Source of the DNA: Saxidomus purpurata
Lineage: Eukaryota > Mollusca > Bivalvia > Venerida > Veneridae
Assembly: GCA_022818135.1 (NCBI GenBank)
Contig: JAFMSR010000018.1
Span: 2,634,268-2,698,267, forward strand
Reading direction: 5' to 3'
Length of the DNA: 64,000 bases
Shown: positions 48,731 to 60,248 of the stretch, in pieces
Layout of the letters: each line of letters starts with the position of its first letter
Position numbering within the stretch: position 1 is the stretch's first letter
Program-made: the position numbers and the translations under genes
The notes under the pieces: generated by a model
Seen by the model: only the letters and a program-made list of their open reading frames with translations
The model's database searches: none
What the model was told of the DNA's origin: nothing

Positions 48731-49899
48731 GAAAGTGCCATAAACACAGATACCAGCAATACAGTACCTCAGTTGTTTGTTTTTGTTTACAGAATGACAG
48801 CTGTTGTTAAAACAGGTATATTATAATAGGTCTACACCTAAAAAGATTATCTTGTTTACCGGAGTGCATGCCTAATGAGTGATGATTAACAGGTTGGTAG
48901 TTCATGATAATAGATAAAAGACGTATTATTCTAATGCAAAGATCATATGATATTTTAGATAAAAAGTACTATCGTCAATAGTCAATAATAACCACAATAA
49001 TGTTAATGAAGATCTTGGTACTGTACTGCAGGATGTCGTCTCTTTTGAAATGACGTCTGTCTTCTTTGTTTTTAAGGAACAGCTAAAACTGGAAATTTCA
49101 TGTAAAGACTTTCACACAAATTAAATGGTTTCCTTATGTCCAACATGTAAAGTTTATTGCAGGAAAAACATTATGGTGCCCTGAAGTTCTAGTTCAATTT
49201 AAGATTAAAGCGTTAGATGCGGGTATAATGACCAATACGATAGTTAGCATCAAATGAACGAGTTCCTTTTTGTTAAATTGTATGCTTATTTACAATAGGT
49301 GTTTTGGAGTTTAGAAAGTAAGGTACTAGATTGAACTTAAGGTACATGTAGCACTTCATAGTTCTCGGGCCGTCCCTGCACTAAATCAACAACAAACTAT
49401 CAAGGATCCCTGTTCGCTCTTGATACCAAATAAACATGAAAAAACTCCAAATCAGAAATTACAGTACCTGGAAGAAAACGATGCCATGCTTTACATAACT
49501 TATTAGTCTGTTTAGTCAGATGGGGCTATTGGGTCGGTATTTTAATCAAAACACCATGCATATAAATTTTCACTGAAAGACTTCCTGCAAACTAGATACT
49601 TTAAAATTATCGTAACATTTTCTTCCATTTACGAAATTACCCGAGGATAAGTGCTAATGCAAACAGTGTAGATACATATCAACAATGTTTACTTCCCCCT
49701 AGTTTTTGTTAAATAAGACTTTTTTCTACAGACAAGTGCTGTGTTTATGACAAACAATCTAGGTTATAAGGACATAAATGTTGTGTATAATTAAGGAACG
49801 CAAGTAATGTGTTTCTTCTCGTTTACTTTGTATGAACTACTTGCAAGATAATGTTTTATATTTGTCAGTCTTTGAACTATCTTCGGTAATGGTCGGTGT

Positions 49900-50070
49900 A
49901 ATTCTGGGTATTTAAAGTCGATTGGTAGTTTTTTCTTTCGGCATTATCAAGTTACAAGGTACCTTCCAGAGTAAATTTCTCAGTTCAAACAAAGTTACAC
50001 ATTCTACTTATGATTTATTGGCGCTTGAAAGGTTACCAACTTCCGGTCAAACGCAAGCTTAATACGGCTG
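49900..50070. repeat. Duplicated block (matches 62130-62295, and 26230-26400 more weakly)
   Basis: Shared with 62130-62295 are 'ctttcggcattatc', 'ggtacctt' against 'ggtgcctt', 'ttacacattctactt', 'attggcg.ttgaaaggtta.caacttccg.tcaaa' and 'gcgcttaat..ggctgcgc'. The last 60 bases are the best conserved part of any direct pair in this half of the window. Confidence 0.7.
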
Positions 50071-50074
50071 CGCG

Positions 50075-51880
50075 TATGAAACTGTTATTTTGTTGTAATA
50101 CAGACTTCGTCAGATACCTTGTAGTATATGTGTAATGACATTGCCTGTTAAATCTATGTTGATAAAATCATTTTCTCTCAAAAAATTATAAAATTAATGT
50201 AATATTTAAAATACGATTCTGTTTTTGTTTACTGATTTATCAGACGCCTTCATAAATCATAGTGAAAGAAAACATTATCATTGCAGTTAAATGATGGGCT
50301 TTTATTGAAATGAGCTTTCAGTGTTATGGAAAAGTGTTTGAAAGTACCAGAAATCGTGCCTAACTCGAATTAAAAGCCTTTTATCAGGTATACAATGCGA
50401 TTGGTTTCTGGCAGATTTGAAAATCTTATTTGCAGTGGTAAAATGGTAATCAATATGGAAAATTTGTTTGCAATATGTGCATCAACGAATACAGTTCCAC
50501 TCAGGCATACCTGTTTTAATGCAGATATCTTAGAGCTCTACAGTATAATTACATTCAAAAACATATGATGAATGAAAAGTTTTTTAATCATTTGTTTATT
50601 AGCTCAAATTTAGAACATTTTAAACAAAAATACTTTAATACGTAATACTGTTATGTCATCCGGCAGAAGGTTTTGTAAGATCAGTGTTTTTATTTCTTTG
50701 CCTATTGATATTGACTAGAAAATATTTCAGCATTTAGACACAACTGTCTAAAACATCTGAGCATTGTAAAGTTATTTTCTGAATAATTTAAATTGGAAAG
50801 TGCGTATTGTTGGGTAAATATATAAGACAAACACTATCATGTTAGTTCCGTTATACACTGATATCGTTACAACTTTGAAAGTATATGGTGACTACAGGTA
50901 CCTTGCCATTGTGTTAATTAGACACGTCGGAGTTACCTTCAACTAATTTCACTATTTCTATACGTATCAATCTATTTGTATTATTTTATGTAGCTATAGA
51001 ACAACAATGTACTGTATTTCTCATAATTTGAACTGTGTATGTAGGCGGAGCTTAAAGTCACAGGATCTCTTTAAATTTACTGGTAAAGCAACATTAATTC
51101 ATTGATAGGATACTGATACAACCATGTTCTATTCACTCCAAAACAATGTTGACATATGCCTTTCTTTAGTATTCAAGATGTTTCTTCAAGAGAAAGAGTT
51201 GCCAGAAAGAGTTTTCAATTTTTTTGCAATATTATTGAAAAAAATACTGCGCAATGTTTCTTATATGTACTTATCCATTTAAAAAGCACAAGCTAGGAAT
51301 GTTTTTTGACAAATAAAGGTAATTTCTGACATCTTTCTTGACGATCTGAGAGCTACTTGTGAATGTGATCCTGTGACCTTACCAATAGAGAACATGATCT
51401 ATCTATAATAGACCACAGTTACAATAGCGTAACAGAGCAACAACTATTACTTAGATCAGCAGTTGTAAGCAGATGGTTATGGTATTTCAGGTTTGGTGAT
51501 GTCAGTCTACCACAAACTATCATTAAAACAAAGGTGGATCATTTGCTAGCAGGTTTTAAGGTCACAAATGCCTGATATATTTTAGATTGATGAACAGGTT
51601 AATCGTGTATTATACGCTCCTCTTACAATAATGTCTCTCACATATCAAAAGCTTTACAGCATTTTTGGAGACAGTACCATTGGCAATAATTCTAACTGCT
51701 TATGTCTTGTTAGCTCCTGCATTCACGTGGCTATTAACGTAAATTTACATTACGCCATTCGATGCTATACTTCGCAACATAAAGGAGGTTGTGTGCTAAT
51801 TGCAATCATTTCAAACGAACTTTTTGTAGTGGTTACGGTATTGAAAAGAATGATCTGCCTTTCAAGCACTGCACAAATAA
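50075..51880. other. No gene recognised
   Basis: An 86-codon frame at 51631-51891 (MSLTYQKLYSIFGDSTIGNN start) has mixed composition but no recognised domain. It runs up to a duplicated non-coding segment, so it is not called. Confidence 0.4.
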
Positions 51881-51884
51881 AAAA

Positions 51885-52100
51885 GAAGTAAATAGCTGCG
51901 GTTTGAAGATATAGTCATTACAGATGAGGTTTACAATTACCCTCGAGCAGAGCAAACATATAAAATTGTAGAAGGTGCTAATTTGTGGTTTCTCCTACTT
52001 ACATCTTCACGACATTGCTTATATAAGTAATTGTTAGAATGAGTGTGATATATGCCAATAAAATTATGTATACATGGAATTCGGTCTCGTCCAAAGGCAA
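51885..52100. repeat. Duplicated segment, copy 2 (matches 39045-39240)
   Basis: See the 39-kb partner; the offset is 12.9 kb. 'gcggtttgaagatatagtcat', 'acaattaccctcgagc' and 'gacattgctt' are the main anchors. Confidence 0.6.
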
Positions 52101-52269
52101 AGCGTGTAAAATCGGACAGTGATTTCACCTCATTCACTTTTAAAGAAATGTGTGTATATACATGTACCTTTTCACTTTTGAAAATGAGGCTTATCTTGCC
52201 AAAGTTAGCTTAAACTTCTCTCAGGTATCTTCAGTGTCGTTATCATCTGCGTGTATTCTAGAGTTCTAA

Positions 52270-52500
52270 TGTTGGTTCAAGATAATCCATATGACCAACG
52301 CCCCCAGGAGAGTTTAATTACTTTAGGTTTCGGGCGATTGTACAAGATGGACACCGCATGATTCTTTAACGGTGTACTGCACCGATATTTAGGTCTCATC
52401 CAAAAGATCATAAGTTATATTAGTGAAGGAGCGGGGAATCGAACCTGCGATTCCTGGATTACAAGTCTAGTGTATAAGTATCTACGTTTGCACTGTTTCT
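52270..52500 (-). mobile_element. tRNA-headed SINE
   Basis: Read on the minus strand, this has a tRNA-like piece at about 52475-52425. It shows an anticodon-like loop cttgtaa within ctaga/tccag, then a B box ggttcgattcc. Downstream (about 52400-52390) comes 'cttttggatgagacc', then 'ggtgcagtacac' and 'aaagaatcatgcggtgtcc'. The 'ggatgagac' core is a motif that I associate with the MetaSINE group found in molluscs and other animals. The acceptor and T stems do not pair properly, so it is not a working tRNA gene. No A box of good quality is visible, which suggests a truncated head. Confidence 0.6.
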
Positions 52501-52504
52501 CGCC

Positions 52505-54100
52505 CATGAATGCACTATACTAGTTCAAGTTCAACAATTTGATACGTTTGCCAACCTAAATAACGTGGAACACGGATCAGGTTTAGGAGATTCAGCTCAG
52601 CTATATAACAATTTCTAATTTTAAGTCTTAACAGATAAATGTTGGCACATTACTCGAATATTTATCGATGGAAATGTTTCATGATAAATGTTCTAGAAGC
52701 ATAATAAATTTGTGTCAAATATGATGTGTCTTCTGGTTAGCTGTTTTGTTTAACTGGTCATTTGGCACTAAACAGTTGTTAATCGCACTTAGTTACAACG
52801 CTGGTTTTAGTCTTGGTTTAAATAAAACCTAAGCTGATCTATGTTAGAATTTGATGTAAAATTGCATCCAAACTGCATTGCATCAGACCAATGCGTGCCA
52901 TATCATTGAATTGCAATCATGACGCCTGTTTGCCTGCATATTTGCCTTTTTTTAGTTATTTCGAGTAACAATAGTGTAGTCTTCCTGTTTTTTAAACAGA
53001 AATGTTTATCGAGTGGTATATATCATGTTTAGATTTTAGATAGTACATAAAGTAGCATGCTTGACACGTTGCAGGTCTGATTTACGAAAAACCAAAATTA
53101 CATTATTGTATCATCTGGAATCTAGTTTAAACGATGTAACAAGTATGTGTCACAGTTTGAGATTACTAGAAGTGATTAAGAGGCGTTTGAAGTTATTTCA
53201 AATGTTTCATCAGGGGTACATATTTATGGTCATTCTTTCAGTAAAGATTTAAATCTTGCATGTTGGCCTAAACATTAATCAAATCCAAAACTCACTACTT
53301 TTTCAGACTTTTTGCCCTACATAACTAAAACGAAAATACAGTGTTAACCAGATGTACTTGTCATATTTGATGACGGGAAGGATAATAAATAAAAAAATAA
53401 GAGCACTGACATTCTAATGAAAGCGAAATTGTTCCTTTTACGGGAAAGATGTTTTGCGTACGGTAACCAGATGTAAATCATTCATCTTGAATATTTCAAA
53501 GATCTAATGTTTTGTTCTGAATGTCTCCTTCATTTTGCGGGTATGGGGAATTTGGTAGATGATTTTGAGAATTTATATTTTTTATGATATATATGATTAA
53601 ACTTTGTAAAATCATTTAGTCCGTTTCATATGCACATCTTTGATAAGTTCAACAATATAAAGTTTAAAGAATCATATTATTTACGTTTTTAAGTGACGTG
53701 TGGAAATTATTTGCCACGTGACTAATACGTCAAAATTTAACATATTAAGCCTTTCGATTTGTTATACTTCAACCATGAAAGAATGCTTTTTGGTTTATTC
53801 ATGTACTGATTGACAGGGCTTCACGCTAGTATATGTTATGATGACGATTGACTATCCTGCTAGATTTAACGATCATGAAAAATGTTATGAATGTAAGACT
53901 TCCGGGAATATATTTTCTCATTGAATATATGTTTTCCACGTTTTTATTAGAAATTCTAACATCCAGTATGTAAGTAATGTGCCTTCATTTATACAGTTTA
54001 GCATCATTGCATGTGTTTAATAAGGAATAATATCACTCAAATAATTATTGAGAAGTTTGTTTGGAATTAGTTTTAAATTTGTCTTGGTGCAGCCGTTGAT
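52505..54100. other. No gene recognised
   Basis: AT-rich sequence between the SINE and a duplicated block. A 63-codon frame at 53061-53252 has no recognisable content. A weak stem around two acgtg motifs lies near 53693-53722. Confidence 0.45.
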
Positions 54101-54104
54101 ATGC

Positions 54105-54365
54105 TACAAGCTACTACAAGCATATTACATGAAAAAATAATTGCCAAATATAAAAAAATATACAAAGTCGTCAATCAATTTGCATCGCGACAATAATTCA
54201 GTTTGGATTTGTTTTTTGTAATAGATGTTTAAATTTGAAAAATACTTGATTATTTGAGAACTGTTTTATGAAACCGGTTCTGCTATTCATACGTAATTCA
54301 TTATCTTGAATGAAAGTGCGCTGAAATGTTGTAGGTAAGTTATATTAAGTTTTAAAAGACAATGT
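54105..54365. repeat. Duplicated block c, end portion with donor-like site
   Basis: It matches 40795-41105: 'gcatattacat' against 'gcatgttacat', 'attcagttcggatttg' against 'attcagtttggatttg', 'ttgagaac.tg', 'atcttgaa.gaa.gtgc..tg' and finally tag|gtaagtta with GT at 54335. Confidence 0.55.
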
Positions 54366-54369
54366 GAAT

Positions 54370-55685
54370 ATACTTCTATGTTCAGTTTTGTTGAGTGTAT
54401 ACCCTAATATGCTCTAATTACACTTAAGATAAAGTAGCCATTGCAGCCAAGATGGTATATATTATAAAAAAATACCCAAATACACCTATACAAATATCTT
54501 CATAAATAATCTTATATTCATAAATATTTGTTAAAAGAGGGGTTGATCTAAACATGTTAGATAATTACATGATGTTTGTGTTAATCACCAGAGAATGAGC
54601 CTAGTAGATCGTTCCGTGTATGCTTTTATTTGAAATATTAATTATTCGACATGTTAAACACATTTAACCCTTCTCCGAGAAGAGATTGATTATTGTTGCT
54701 AATATCAATATCAGTCATAGATTCACAAAATCAACCGCTTTTTATGAAAGCAAACGCACAATTTGATCAATTAATAGGATCAATGAAAATACATTTTTTA
54801 ATAAAAGACTTATAGTTTCATTTAAAATGACACGTTGTCTCACGTTTTTGAGGTATGTGTAATTGCAAACAAATTTGATCTGGAGTGCATTTCAAATTTC
54901 ATTTTCTCAAGTGAACATGATGAAATGTATTTGTTCAGGGTTCAAAAGACAGGCAAAAGAAAATTGCACTCTAAAACACGAGATAGATTAAACGATTACG
55001 TTGTCATTTTACAATGATTGATCGCAGGTCTTGTTATTTAAACATAATTACACTCTATAAGGTTTCTGCCTTAACATTTGTGGAAGTCATATATAATACA
55101 ATTCTCTTTGTAAATATAAGCAGAGGAAGGACAAACGTATAATCAACATTATTGGAAATCGGAAAGTAATTACATTTCACGAACCCTTCATTTTTTACCT
55201 CCAAAATATCGTAAGGTTACAACGCGTAATATATCACCTTCCTTAAGGAGCGTCGCAGTAAATAAAGCAGATTTTATTAGTAGACGATGATGATACCGCC
55301 TTTTGGTCAGGAGAAGATACTGCTTTGTATTTTATTGAAACCCAATGATAACTTGACAAAAATGTTTGTAAATTCAGTACAGTCTTGTTCTCAAAGCTGT
55401 ATTGGTATATACTATTTAACTGTGTTAGCTTTAAAATAAACAACATATTAGAGGTTTAACGATTTCAGGAATGAAACAGCAAGATAAAACAAACATAAAA
55501 TTCATCCATAAAGACCATCAAAGACAAGACTAACCAACAGTTGAGAATGAATCCTCCTGCTGTGAGAAAAGCAACATTTTTCAGTAAACAATGCTGAATG
55601 GTCTTCGTATTACGTCAATTGCTTTTGGCATTATTTATTGTTGAATACAGTTAATTAAGCTTTGCTACTTTTTTCATGCCACATA
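54370..55685. other. No gene recognised
   Basis: AT-rich sequence with 60-67-codon frames on both strands and no recognisable motif. It ends at the repeat complex beginning near 55690. Confidence 0.45.
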
Positions 55686-55689
55686 ATCT

Positions 55690-56170
55690 CTAGTCCGACT
55701 TTGAAACTGGGTAAGGTGCGGTCAAATTTTAGGCCACAAGGTGAAATATAAGAAACCAGATGGGTGTTCAGTAGAACACTTGTGTGGCCCTCTTACACTT
55801 TGTCAGAATAATCCAATAATTTCGTAATAAGATCTAAGTACAAAAAGGGACATAACTCTATCAAATATGAATTGTCCTATAAAATGTGGCGGCATCACAA
55901 CCCTTTTGTCATAAGCAATACAATTTGAAAGTTTGATGGCGAAATCTTAAGAAATGGCAAAGTTATAGCTAACGTTAAGTTTTCGTGACAAAACCTAAGT
56001 ACAAAAAGGGATATAACTCTGTCAAATATGACCTTGTCCTATAAAATTTGGCGGCATCACGACCCCTTTGTCATAAGCAAATCAAGTTCAAAGTTTAGAA
56101 AAGAAATCTTAAGAAATGACAAAGTTAAAGCCAACGTTCAGTGTTTGTGACGGACGGACCCGACGGATAA
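55690..56170. repeat. Bivalve repeat with two 161-bp tandem units
   Basis: Unit 1 starts at 55834 and unit 2 at 55995. Both begin ctaagtacaaaaaggga and then share 'taactct.tcaaatatga', 'gtcctataaaat.tggcggcatcac', 'gtcataagcaa' and 'aaatcttaagaaatg.caaagtta'. The second ends in a 'gacggacggacccgacgg' tail. Before unit 1 lie 'ggccacaaggtgaaatataag' and 'agaacacttgtgtggccctc', strings that I know as parts of abundant bivalve repeats. Confidence 0.75.
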
Positions 56171-56779
56171 AGCGATCCCACTGTGTGTTTTTTCTTAATA
56201 ATTTCATGCCAACTGGATTGTGTGGTGTCAAAAACTAGGCCATCTATTCAAAATTCTGAAATCGACATTTTGAAAGGTATCTAACGTAGATTTGATGAAC
56301 TCTAGATCAAGTTTGAAAATGGGTTACTTTGGATAAATAACTAGACAACGAGCTCAAACCTTGTTATCATTATACTGGTCACATGTTTATACAATCATCA
56401 TAAATATTTTTCATATTTTTTGTCTTCGTGAGCTTCAGATGACGTTTTAAACTGGATCACGTGGAGCCACAAACTATGTCACCAGGTCAAAAACTTGTGA
56501 ACACTATGCAATCCCTATTTTATATTCAATTGTTATGAGAATTAATCAAAAAGTTAAACACTATGTCATCTTGAATAAGTAAGAGTGTTTGTCTTGATCG
56601 AGGTCATGATCGAAACTCAGTAACGTGAAGTCACAACTCAGGTCACCATTTATGTGTGTCTTAGTCTTTTGACCTAATTTGTATTCCCCGCTGGGGAACA
56701 CAATATTGACCGATCTATTTCTCAGGAATCACTGATTAGAATCAGTGAAATACATTGCTTCACTATAAAGAGGACATAC

Positions 56780-57440
56780 CCATATCATAAGCACGTTCCA
56801 CTACAATGAGTTATTGCTGTTTCATTAATTTCTCATGTACGTTCGTGTCCGCGCTGTTTCTCACCAATCACAGGCTGGAATTGAACAAATCGTTACGGAA
56901 ACTTTCTTAGCAGCTAGAGATGCACTTATTGCAGGCATGTTCTAGTTCAATCATGTTTTGTACTGTATGATGGCCCATTTATGTAAATTATAGTGTATGT
57001 AGCTCTTAAATACATTCTTACTCGAATACCACTTTGAATTCAGTGAAGCATCATAGAATACTTCACTATTACAAGGAAATGCGCATATTATTAGCATGTT
57101 CCAGTTCAGTGATCTGCATTTAGTTAATGCCCTTTCATACGTTTACACATACCTTCATTTCCGCGTTCTGTCGCAGCAACTGCAGACTAGAATTAAACAA
57201 CCTTACATAACAAGAGGAGATGTTGCAAGCATGTTCCGGCTCGATGAATTTTACACTGCGTTATGTCCCTTTCATTATATGGCACATTTGTGTATTCTTG
57301 TCCGGGCTATTTTGTATTTTTTCATGAACTATTGTCTTGAACTTAATGAAACTTCTTAGACCCCATGCTTGAAATCAACAAATCTTATGAAAGAGAAGAT
57401 GTGCACATTAACAACATGTTCTGGCTAAATGATCTGTCAT
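56780..57440. repeat. Degenerate ~150-bp tandem repeat, five units
   Basis: The anchors are variants of 'agcatgttccggctcgatga' at about 56787, 56933, 57092, 57230 and 57413, spaced 138-183 bp. Between them recur 'gccctttcatta', 'cttgtccgcgctgtttctca', 'gactggaattgaacaaa' and 'agaggagatgtgcatatt'. This is a well-known kind of bivalve repeat. The 87-codon frame at 57096-57359 is read-through of these units and is not a gene. Confidence 0.75.
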
Positions 57441-57589
57441 TTGGTTAAGGATATTGCCTCGATGGTGGGCATTATACATGGCTTTTGTTGTGTTTGAAGC
57501 TACAGTGATAAAATTTTAACAATTTGTATTGTATGTCAAACATAGTTCAAAATTGTCCTCCACTGTTCTTGGATAATAGTATGACCTTT

Positions 57590-57662
57590 GACATACTTTC
57601 TTTTGAAGCAATAGCAATGGTACTTAGGTGAGCGATATAGGGCCATAATTGCCCTCTTGTTT
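57590..57662 (-). mobile_element. Bivalve 'gagggcc...ggccct' element end, minus orientation
   Basis: On the minus strand this reads 'acaagagggcaattatggccctatatcgctcacctaagtaccattgct'-like sequence, split here to stay short: 'caagagggcaattatggcc', then 'ctatatcgctcacc', then 'aagtaccattgct'. It contains a stem (agggc/gccct, 57639-57655). It corresponds to the left end of the elements at 58471 and 60515. The matching right end was not found to its left, so it may belong to the composite repeat that fills 55.7-57.6 kb. Confidence 0.65.
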
Positions 57663-57764
57663 AAATCCAAACTAAGGTTTGTAACTGAACTGTGTTAATT
57701 GTAATATTTAATTGTATTTATGTTTGCTCTAAACAGGGTGCATTGTAAATGTTTGAAGATAATG

Positions 57765-58110
57765 ATTATGTGAAGTGCATTTGAATTGCTCTCTTAAATT
57801 AGAAGTATCCATTAAGGCGAATTTGTTTATGTAGCAGCCAGTATAACAAATCATAATGTAGATTTATACGCTGATTTTACTTTTAATGGGGTACAAAATA
57901 ATAAAATTATGTTTTAATGATAATAAATATTATTATTCAGAAAACATATTAAAACTTTATTCCGTGTTGCGGGACAGAAGAAAAATAATTCTGCATTTAG
58001 TTTGTTAAAAACATTTCTAAACCGACAGACTTGTCTTTCTCATTTAAGTATTTCGCATTGCGTCGTTATTGTTATTTCATCGTAGTTTTATTATCGTTCT
58101 GAGACACCTT
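57765..58110. repeat. Duplicated segment, copy 2 (matches 43180-43470)
   Basis: Partner of the 43-kb segment. It starts at 'aattgctctcttaaatta' and can be followed to 'gttattgttatttcat...gttttattatcg'. Confidence 0.65.
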
Positions 58111-58470
58111 TCTTGACGGAAAAGTGTTGAACAACATGATGTTTGATTCATTAAATACAGGGTGGATATATCATAGTCCAAATATAAATACTATTTTAAT
58201 TTAGCGTTTTGTTTTCGATATTAAGAAACTTGGCAAAAACAGGGTATAAATAATTTTTTTTCATGAAAAAAATAATTAACTGCTTAAAAGCAGAGCGGTT
58301 TGCTTACATAACACGTTGGACGTCAACAAGCAATCACAGTATTTTTCCCGAATCCGACACATATTGTTTGGCGATTCAAGTTCTTTTCTGACGTATATTT
58401 GCTGTTTTCTCACGCTAAGCTTAACACCAACATTCATATTTAATCTCCAGCTCTCGGCATAAATGAATGA

Positions 58471-59505
58471 CAAGAGGGCCAGGACGGCCCTATATCGCTC
58501 ACCTGAGTACCATTGCTCCAAACGACAAGACGTAGGTCAAAACATCACGATTAAAGGTCCATTACTAAGACCAAATTGAATTTTCTGGAATTGTAACAGG
58601 GAAATACGGTTTGAAACTGGCTTCTAAAGCTTCACAATAGCCGTGGAGTATTTCCCTGTTTGAAATACTGCTGCAGAAAAACGAGTGAATGTTTGTGTAT
58701 TTCCTTAGATTGACATTGGTGGTCTTTTTGTCCTACTTTCGCTTTAGTGCATGTTGCAAACAGTCAGAAATATACACTCCACATCATTAGAAGTGAAATT
58801 CTTTCTGCTAGTATTAAAAATAGGCATGCTTATTCATATAGAACCTATTTACAGCCTCTTTCTGTGAGATTTCTGGAAAATTACAAAGATATTTGAAAAC
58901 GGGAAAACCTACTTTCGTTTTTGAAAATGCAAAGTATAATTTATTAATTCTTTTGTTAAACTTAAATTTTCAACACAATATGGTCACATTCCATGCAGTA
59001 TGTCATATTTTCCTTCTGGGAAGACGCCCGTTACAATTCCAGATTTAAAAGAAAATTTGATTTGGTCTTAGTAATGGACCTTTAAGGTCAGCCGAGGACA
59101 CTTTTTAAAGTCTTCTTGCAAAACTGTGCACACAGTCGAAATTTAATTATTGTAGCTTCAAAAACAAAAAGAAGGTCAAAAGGTCAAAAACAATGTACCT
59201 GGTGACCTTAATTTGACTCAATGTTACGAAGCTTCCATCTTGCTTTAAATTCACCAAGAAAACATTCTGACTTATTTTCAAGATGACTAAGTACTGGGTA
59301 TCAAATGTGGCTTCTAGACTGTCCGTAGGTTTTTTTATGAGTTGACCTGAAGTTTTTGACCCCGCGCAACCCAGTTTCAATCTGGGACGAGAGATCATCA
59401 AGACAAATAATCTGACCAATTTTCATAATTACTAGACTAAATATGTGGCCTCGGGCGATCACAATAGCTCACCTTTGAGTAATTCGTTTTCAGGTGAACT
59501 AAAAA
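58471..59505 (+). mobile_element. Bivalve 'gagggcc' element, copy 2, interrupted by a MITE
   Basis: The left end has a stem agggcc/ggccct (58475-58491) followed by 'tatatcgctcacctgagta'. The right end has 'gggcgatcacaatagctcacc' and a stem agctcacct/aggtgaact (59466-59500, 8 of 9 pairs). The middle carries 'gtgacctta', 'atcaagacaaa.aatctgacc' and 'tttgaccccgcgcaacccag' strings. In bivalve genomes this element type is very abundant and ends in such stem-loops. Without the inserted MITE it would be about 500 bp. No open frame for a transposase is present. Confidence 0.7.
58551..59085 (+). mobile_element. TTAA-type MITE, family 2, nested
   Basis: It is flanked by TTAA (58551-58554 and 59082-59085). 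The terminal inverted repeat AGGTCCATTACTAAGACCAAA at the left has its exact inverse over at least 18 bases at the right. Further inside, 'gaattgtaac(a/g)gg' is also mirrored. The body is 527 bp and non-coding, and it carries a perfect 13-bp internal hairpin (58595-58607 with 58648-58660). It is absent from the second tandem unit, where the host element is uninterrupted. TTAA duplication suggests piggyBac-type mobilisation by an enzyme encoded elsewhere. Confidence 0.85.
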
Positions 59506-59876
59506 GAGAACATTTTCAGCTAAATATTAACTCATCTTCGGTCATAAATTATCTTACACAAGCAAGATAAATAATTTATGCAAACAATTTATACCGTTCA
59601 AAAGCTGATTCTTTAGCAACGAATGATACAATTATCAGGCAGTTACGTCCATTATTATCTCGCATTTTCGTCCAAAGATTCCAAACATTAAGCGATATTA
59701 TCGCATCAAATCTACATAAATATTAAGCAACTGGCGACCATTATACGTGTCCGTATATATCTGAAATTAAAAAAGTGACTTTCTTCTATGCATTAAGATT
59801 TAGTCCTACAGTTTAAGATCAGCATATTTTACTCGCTGCCCCTTCTCTGCAAAAAAAAACAACACTAGACTGACTT

Positions 59877-60248
59877 TTGGACGTACAAACGATTGTTTAT
59901 CTTTATTTTTATTTGTTTTCCTTAGCAAGTATGTTTGGCAAAGGAAACTTTGTCACATTTTTCTTAGGCAGAGTTGCTGTTCTCACATTACAGGATTTTG
60001 ATGACCCAATATATTTAAGGCATAAATTAAAAGGTGTTCGTTTCTACTACACTGCTAATTACAGGGTAGCAGAAATGATAATTGTGGCACAGAGACTGCT
60101 TTACAAAGAGAAGGTAATATTATGTTTACAACATATTGCTGCCAGGAAAAAGCAATATCACTTAATGATACAGACATATTTACGGAAGCTTACAATGGTC
60201 GACAGTTACTGTTTATATCAACTAGACATGTATGTGGTAATATGTTGA
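59877..60248 (+). CDS. Exon-like segment within a 123-codon open frame
   Basis: The open frame contains a good 3' splice site: a pyrimidine-rich run then ttttccttag, with the exon starting at 59926. It also has a good 5' splice site, aag|gtaata, with the exon ending at 60113. The 188-bp interval would enter in phase 1 and leave in phase 0. It encodes about 62 residues including QDFDDPIYLRHKLKG, RFYYTANYRVAEM and IIVAQRLLYKEK. These have a mixed, protein-like composition unlike the F/Y/I/N-rich frames elsewhere. I recognise no family. A 123-codon frame alone is borderline for chance in this amount of DNA. No second exon was identified. It could be one exon of a gene, a stranded or decayed exon, or chance. 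Confidence 0.3.
   Translation: MDVQTIVYLYFYLFSLASMFGKGNFVTFFLGRVAVLTLQDFDDPIYLRHKLKGVRFYYTANYRVAEMIIVAQRLLYKEKVILCLQHIAARKKQYHLMIQTYLRKLTMVDSYCLYQLDMYVVIC

Larger units (their letters stand above)
58261..59790. repeat. Tandem duplication, unit 1 (matches 60270-61740)
   Basis: Shared with unit 2 before the embedded element are 'gcagagcggtttg' against 'acagagctgtttg', 'taacacgtt.gacgtcaa', 'aagcaatcacagta', 'tttttcccgaat.cgacacatatt' and 'caagttctt.tctgacgtatattt'. After it are 'gagaacattt', 'gctaaatattaactca', 'acacaagcaagataaat', 'accgttcaaaa', 'cgcatcaaatctacataaatat' and 'aactggcgaccattatacg'. The offset is about 2.0 kb. Flanks on both sides of the internal element are conserved, so the element was already present when the unit was duplicated. 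Confidence 0.8.

Noticed and set aside
52425..52480. tRNA-Thr gene on the minus strand
   Set aside because: The loop and B box look right, but the T stem and acceptor stem do not pair and no proper 5' half is present. It fits a SINE head better.
57096..57359. 87-codon frame
   Set aside because: It lies entirely within the ~150-bp tandem repeat units.
59466..59500. Firm Helitron assignment from the 3' stem-loop
   Set aside because: The hairpin is followed by 'aaaaag' with no clear CTRR at the expected distance, and no 5' TC end could be fixed. It is left unclassified.
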